Below, piece after piece: positions 5,072 through 6,284 of a DNA stretch of 6,284 nucleotides. Position 1 is the stretch's first letter, and each line of letters opens with the position of its first letter. Source of the stretch: CAUJGQ01 sp042408665 (GTDB taxonomy: Bacteria > Chloroflexota > Dehalococcoidia > CAUJGQ01); contig JBHOQW010000047.1 in NCBI GenBank assembly GCA_042408665.1, positions 1 to 6,284 of the forward strand, in the 5' to 3' direction. Position numbers and translations under genes: made by a program. The notes below the pieces were generated by a model that ran no database searches, was not told where the DNA came from, and worked only from the letters and a program-made list of their open reading frames with translations.

Positions 5072-5374
5072 ATGGTGATGTCACAACCACGAGGCTACGC
5101 CCCGTACGGTGTGCTGGCGCCAGCCCGGGTGCCGATCGTGGTCTACGGCACGCGCTGGTGCGCTGCCACACAGATGGTGCGTCGCTACCTCGATCGACTG
5201 GGCATCCCCTACCGGTACGTAGACCTGGAGGCCGACCCGGTAGCCGCGGCACGGCTGCGCTGGCTGAGCGGCGGGTCCCTGCGTCACCCGACGGTGGCCA
5301 TCGGCGGGGAGCTGCTGGTGCAGCCGACGCTGGAGGAGCTGCTATGGGCGTTGGCCCGCGCCGGGGTGCTCTGA
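5072..5374 (+). CDS. Glutaredoxin-like protein with a single active-site cysteine
   Basis: The 100-residue protein has a glutaredoxin fold: beta strand VPIVVYGTRW (20-29), active site C30-A-A-T in place of CxxC, helix QMVRRYLDRLGI, strand YRYVDLE (48-53), cis-proline segment RHPTVAIGG (71-79), and a final helix EELLWALARAGVL. C30 is its only cysteine, so it is monothiol. It may reduce the upstream peroxiredoxin by forming mixed disulfides, with a low-molecular-weight thiol completing the cycle; this is inferred from the operon. It lacks the CGFS motif of iron-sulfur monothiol glutaredoxins. The start ATG 5072 has GAGGAGG 8 nt upstream. Met3 (5078) is a possible but less well placed start. The gene ends 6 nt before a long hairpin. 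Confidence 0.85.
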   Translation: MVMSQPRGYAPYGVLAPARVPIVVYGTRWCAATQMVRRYLDRLGIPYRYVDLEADPVAAARLRWLSGGSLRHPTVAIGGELLVQPTLEELLWALARAGVL

Positions 5375-5380
5375 GCATCG

Positions 5381-5435
5381 GTGCAGGAACCGCCGGAGGT
5401 GTCCCCGTCTCGACACCGTCCGGCGGTTCCTGCAC
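5381..5435. terminator. Long hairpin between convergent genes, likely bidirectional terminator
   Basis: GTGCAGGAACCGCCGGA (5381-5397) pairs perfectly with 5419-5435. The pairing continues inward as GGTGTC (5398-5403) with GACACC (5412-5417), with one bulged G and an 8-nt loop. It sits exactly between the stops of the glutaredoxin-like gene (5374) and the minus-strand dioxygenase gene (5462-5460). There is no U tract on either side, so it may stop transcription in a factor-assisted way or protect both mRNA ends. Confidence 0.65.
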
Positions 5436-5459
5436 GTCGCTACTGTGCCCGTGCGGCGC

Positions 5460-6284
5460 TCAGCCCAGTTGCCAGTAGGCAAAGGCGACGCCGATGGGCG
5501 AGGCGTACACCGGAATGTAGTCCACCACCGTCCCCGGCGTGCCGTCCACCACCGCCGCCGCCGCAATCCAGTTGCAGATCTCGCGCGTGCCCCCTTGCGG
5601 CCCGCCAAACCCCGGCATGCCGGTCGATTGCGGTCCTCGCTCCCGCACCACCTGGCTCTCATCCCCCTCCGGGATCTGGTAGGCGTCGAAATACGCCGCC
5701 GCCCCCCGCGCATCGCCCGCCTCCAGATGCCGCAGGATCGTGCGGTCAAACGTCTCGTCTAGATACGCGTTCTTGGCCCCCGGCGTGTGCCACAGCCCGC
5801 CGGAGCCCACCACCGCCACCCGCAGCTCCCCAGGATGCTCCTCGATCACCTCGCGCACCGCCCGCCCCAGCTGCCAGCATCGCTCCGCCGTCGGCTGCGG
5901 CGCGTAGTAGCAGTTGAGCAGCACCGGCAGCACCGGCGTCGTGAGGTCGGTGAGCGACTCCGCCGGCCGCATGAACGCATGCCCCATGCCATGCTCCGGA
6001 TTGGGCAGGTCCATGCAGAACGCCGGGTCAAACCCCCGCCGCATCAGCCCCCGCAACAGGCTCACCCCCAGCTCCGGATGCCCCTTCAGCCGCGCCCGCG
6101 GCGCCGGGCTCGCCCCCGACGCCCCTTGCCCGAACGTCATGTCCCGGGCCGACAGCACCCCCTCGAACTCCTCCCCCACGTACACCGCAATCGCGGGGAA
6201 GTTGCGGAAGTCGAAGCATTCCTTCTGGTCGTCGCCGAAGATCACGATCACGTCCGGTGCCGCCGCCGCCAGCTTCTGCCGCAG
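5460..6284 (-). CDS. LigB-type class III extradiol ring-cleavage dioxygenase (N-terminus outside window)
   Basis: The visible 274 codons run in frame to the right edge, so the start is beyond 6284; the GTG at 6251 is internal (DVIVIFGDD). The protein resembles the LigB family of non-haem Fe(II) dioxygenases that open catechol-type rings, as in protocatechuate 4,5-dioxygenase beta subunits. Visible marks, numbered from the first visible residue, are PDVIVIFGDDQ (10-20), HGMGHAFM (98-105), PVLLNCYYAPQPT (120-132), VVGSGGLWH with H166, the expected catalytic-base position, and TREICNWI with E235, the likely iron-ligand glutamate. LigB has NDH where this has GDD, so one expected histidine ligand seems changed. 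The ligand near the N-terminus is out of view. The substrate is unknown. It is convergent with the redox pair. Confidence 0.8.
   Translation of the reverse strand: MRQKLAAAAPDVIVIFGDDQKECFDFRNFPAIAVYVGEEFEGVLSARDMTFGQGASGASPAPRARLKGHPELGVSLLRGLMRRGFDPAFCMDLPNPEHGMGHAFMRPAESLTDLTTPVLPVLLNCYYAPQPTAERCWQLGRAVREVIEEHPGELRVAVVGSGGLWHTPGAKNAYLDETFDRTILRHLEAGDARGAAAYFDAYQIPEGDESQVVRERGPQSTGMPGFGGPQGGTREICNWIAAAAVVDGTPGTVVDYIPVYASPIGVAFAYWQLG

Noticed and set aside
6249..6251. GTG at 6251 as the start of the dioxygenase
   Set aside because: The frame continues to the window edge with a helix typical of the family (LRQKLAAAAPD), so the true start lies further out.
1..6284. CRISPR array, insertion sequence or rRNA
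   Set aside because: No regularly spaced repeats, no transposase, no terminal inverted repeats with target duplications, and no rRNA-like sequence were seen.

Overview
The window is high-GC bacterial DNA with tightly packed genes and strong Shine-Dalgarno (SD) sequences. The general look (small Cys-rich accessory proteins, an OFA-like transporter, a LigB-type dioxygenase, a miniature glutaredoxin) would suit a Thermomicrobia/Chloroflexota or actinobacterial genome. That placement is only an impression; no rRNA or other clean phylogenetic marker is present.

The window splits in two at about 2570. Bases 1-2570 look like the right-hand end of an integrated mobile element. The key evidence is at 2527-2570: the 3' half of a tRNA-Arg (anticodon TCT, T arm and 3' acceptor strand) with no matching 5' half. 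This is the usual displaced end left when an integrase uses a tRNA gene as its target. The 150 bases before it hold a perfect 10-bp palindrome, an 11-bp direct repeat and three tandem 10-bp repeats, which are plausible integrase or excisionase arm sites. The integrase and the other end, with the restored tRNA, must lie to the left of the window.

The element part encodes a minus-strand helix-turn-helix/zinc-finger protein (227-568). Across an AT-richer divergent promoter region lies a plus-strand run of four small genes (697-2335): a protein with two four-Cys zinc knuckles, a coiled-coil protein, an 83-residue helical protein and a SWIM zinc-finger protein. The last three are coupled by overlapping start and stop codons. 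No member has a function I can assign with confidence. Together they form a compact, possibly nucleic-acid-related, undescribed cassette.

From 2571 on the DNA looks chromosomal. First comes the old terminator of the tRNA (2585-2626), then a 12-helix major facilitator transporter of the oxalate/formate-antiporter or monocarboxylate type (2763-4064). Next is a two-gene redox operon: a peroxiredoxin with a single cysteine (4285-5031) followed by a 100-residue glutaredoxin-like protein, also with a single cysteine (5072-5374). A long hairpin (5381-5435) separates this pair from a convergent gene for a LigB-type class III extradiol dioxygenase, whose N-terminus lies beyond the right edge. The transporter and the dioxygenase could belong to organic-acid or aromatic-acid use, but they are not in one operon and the link is only suggestive.
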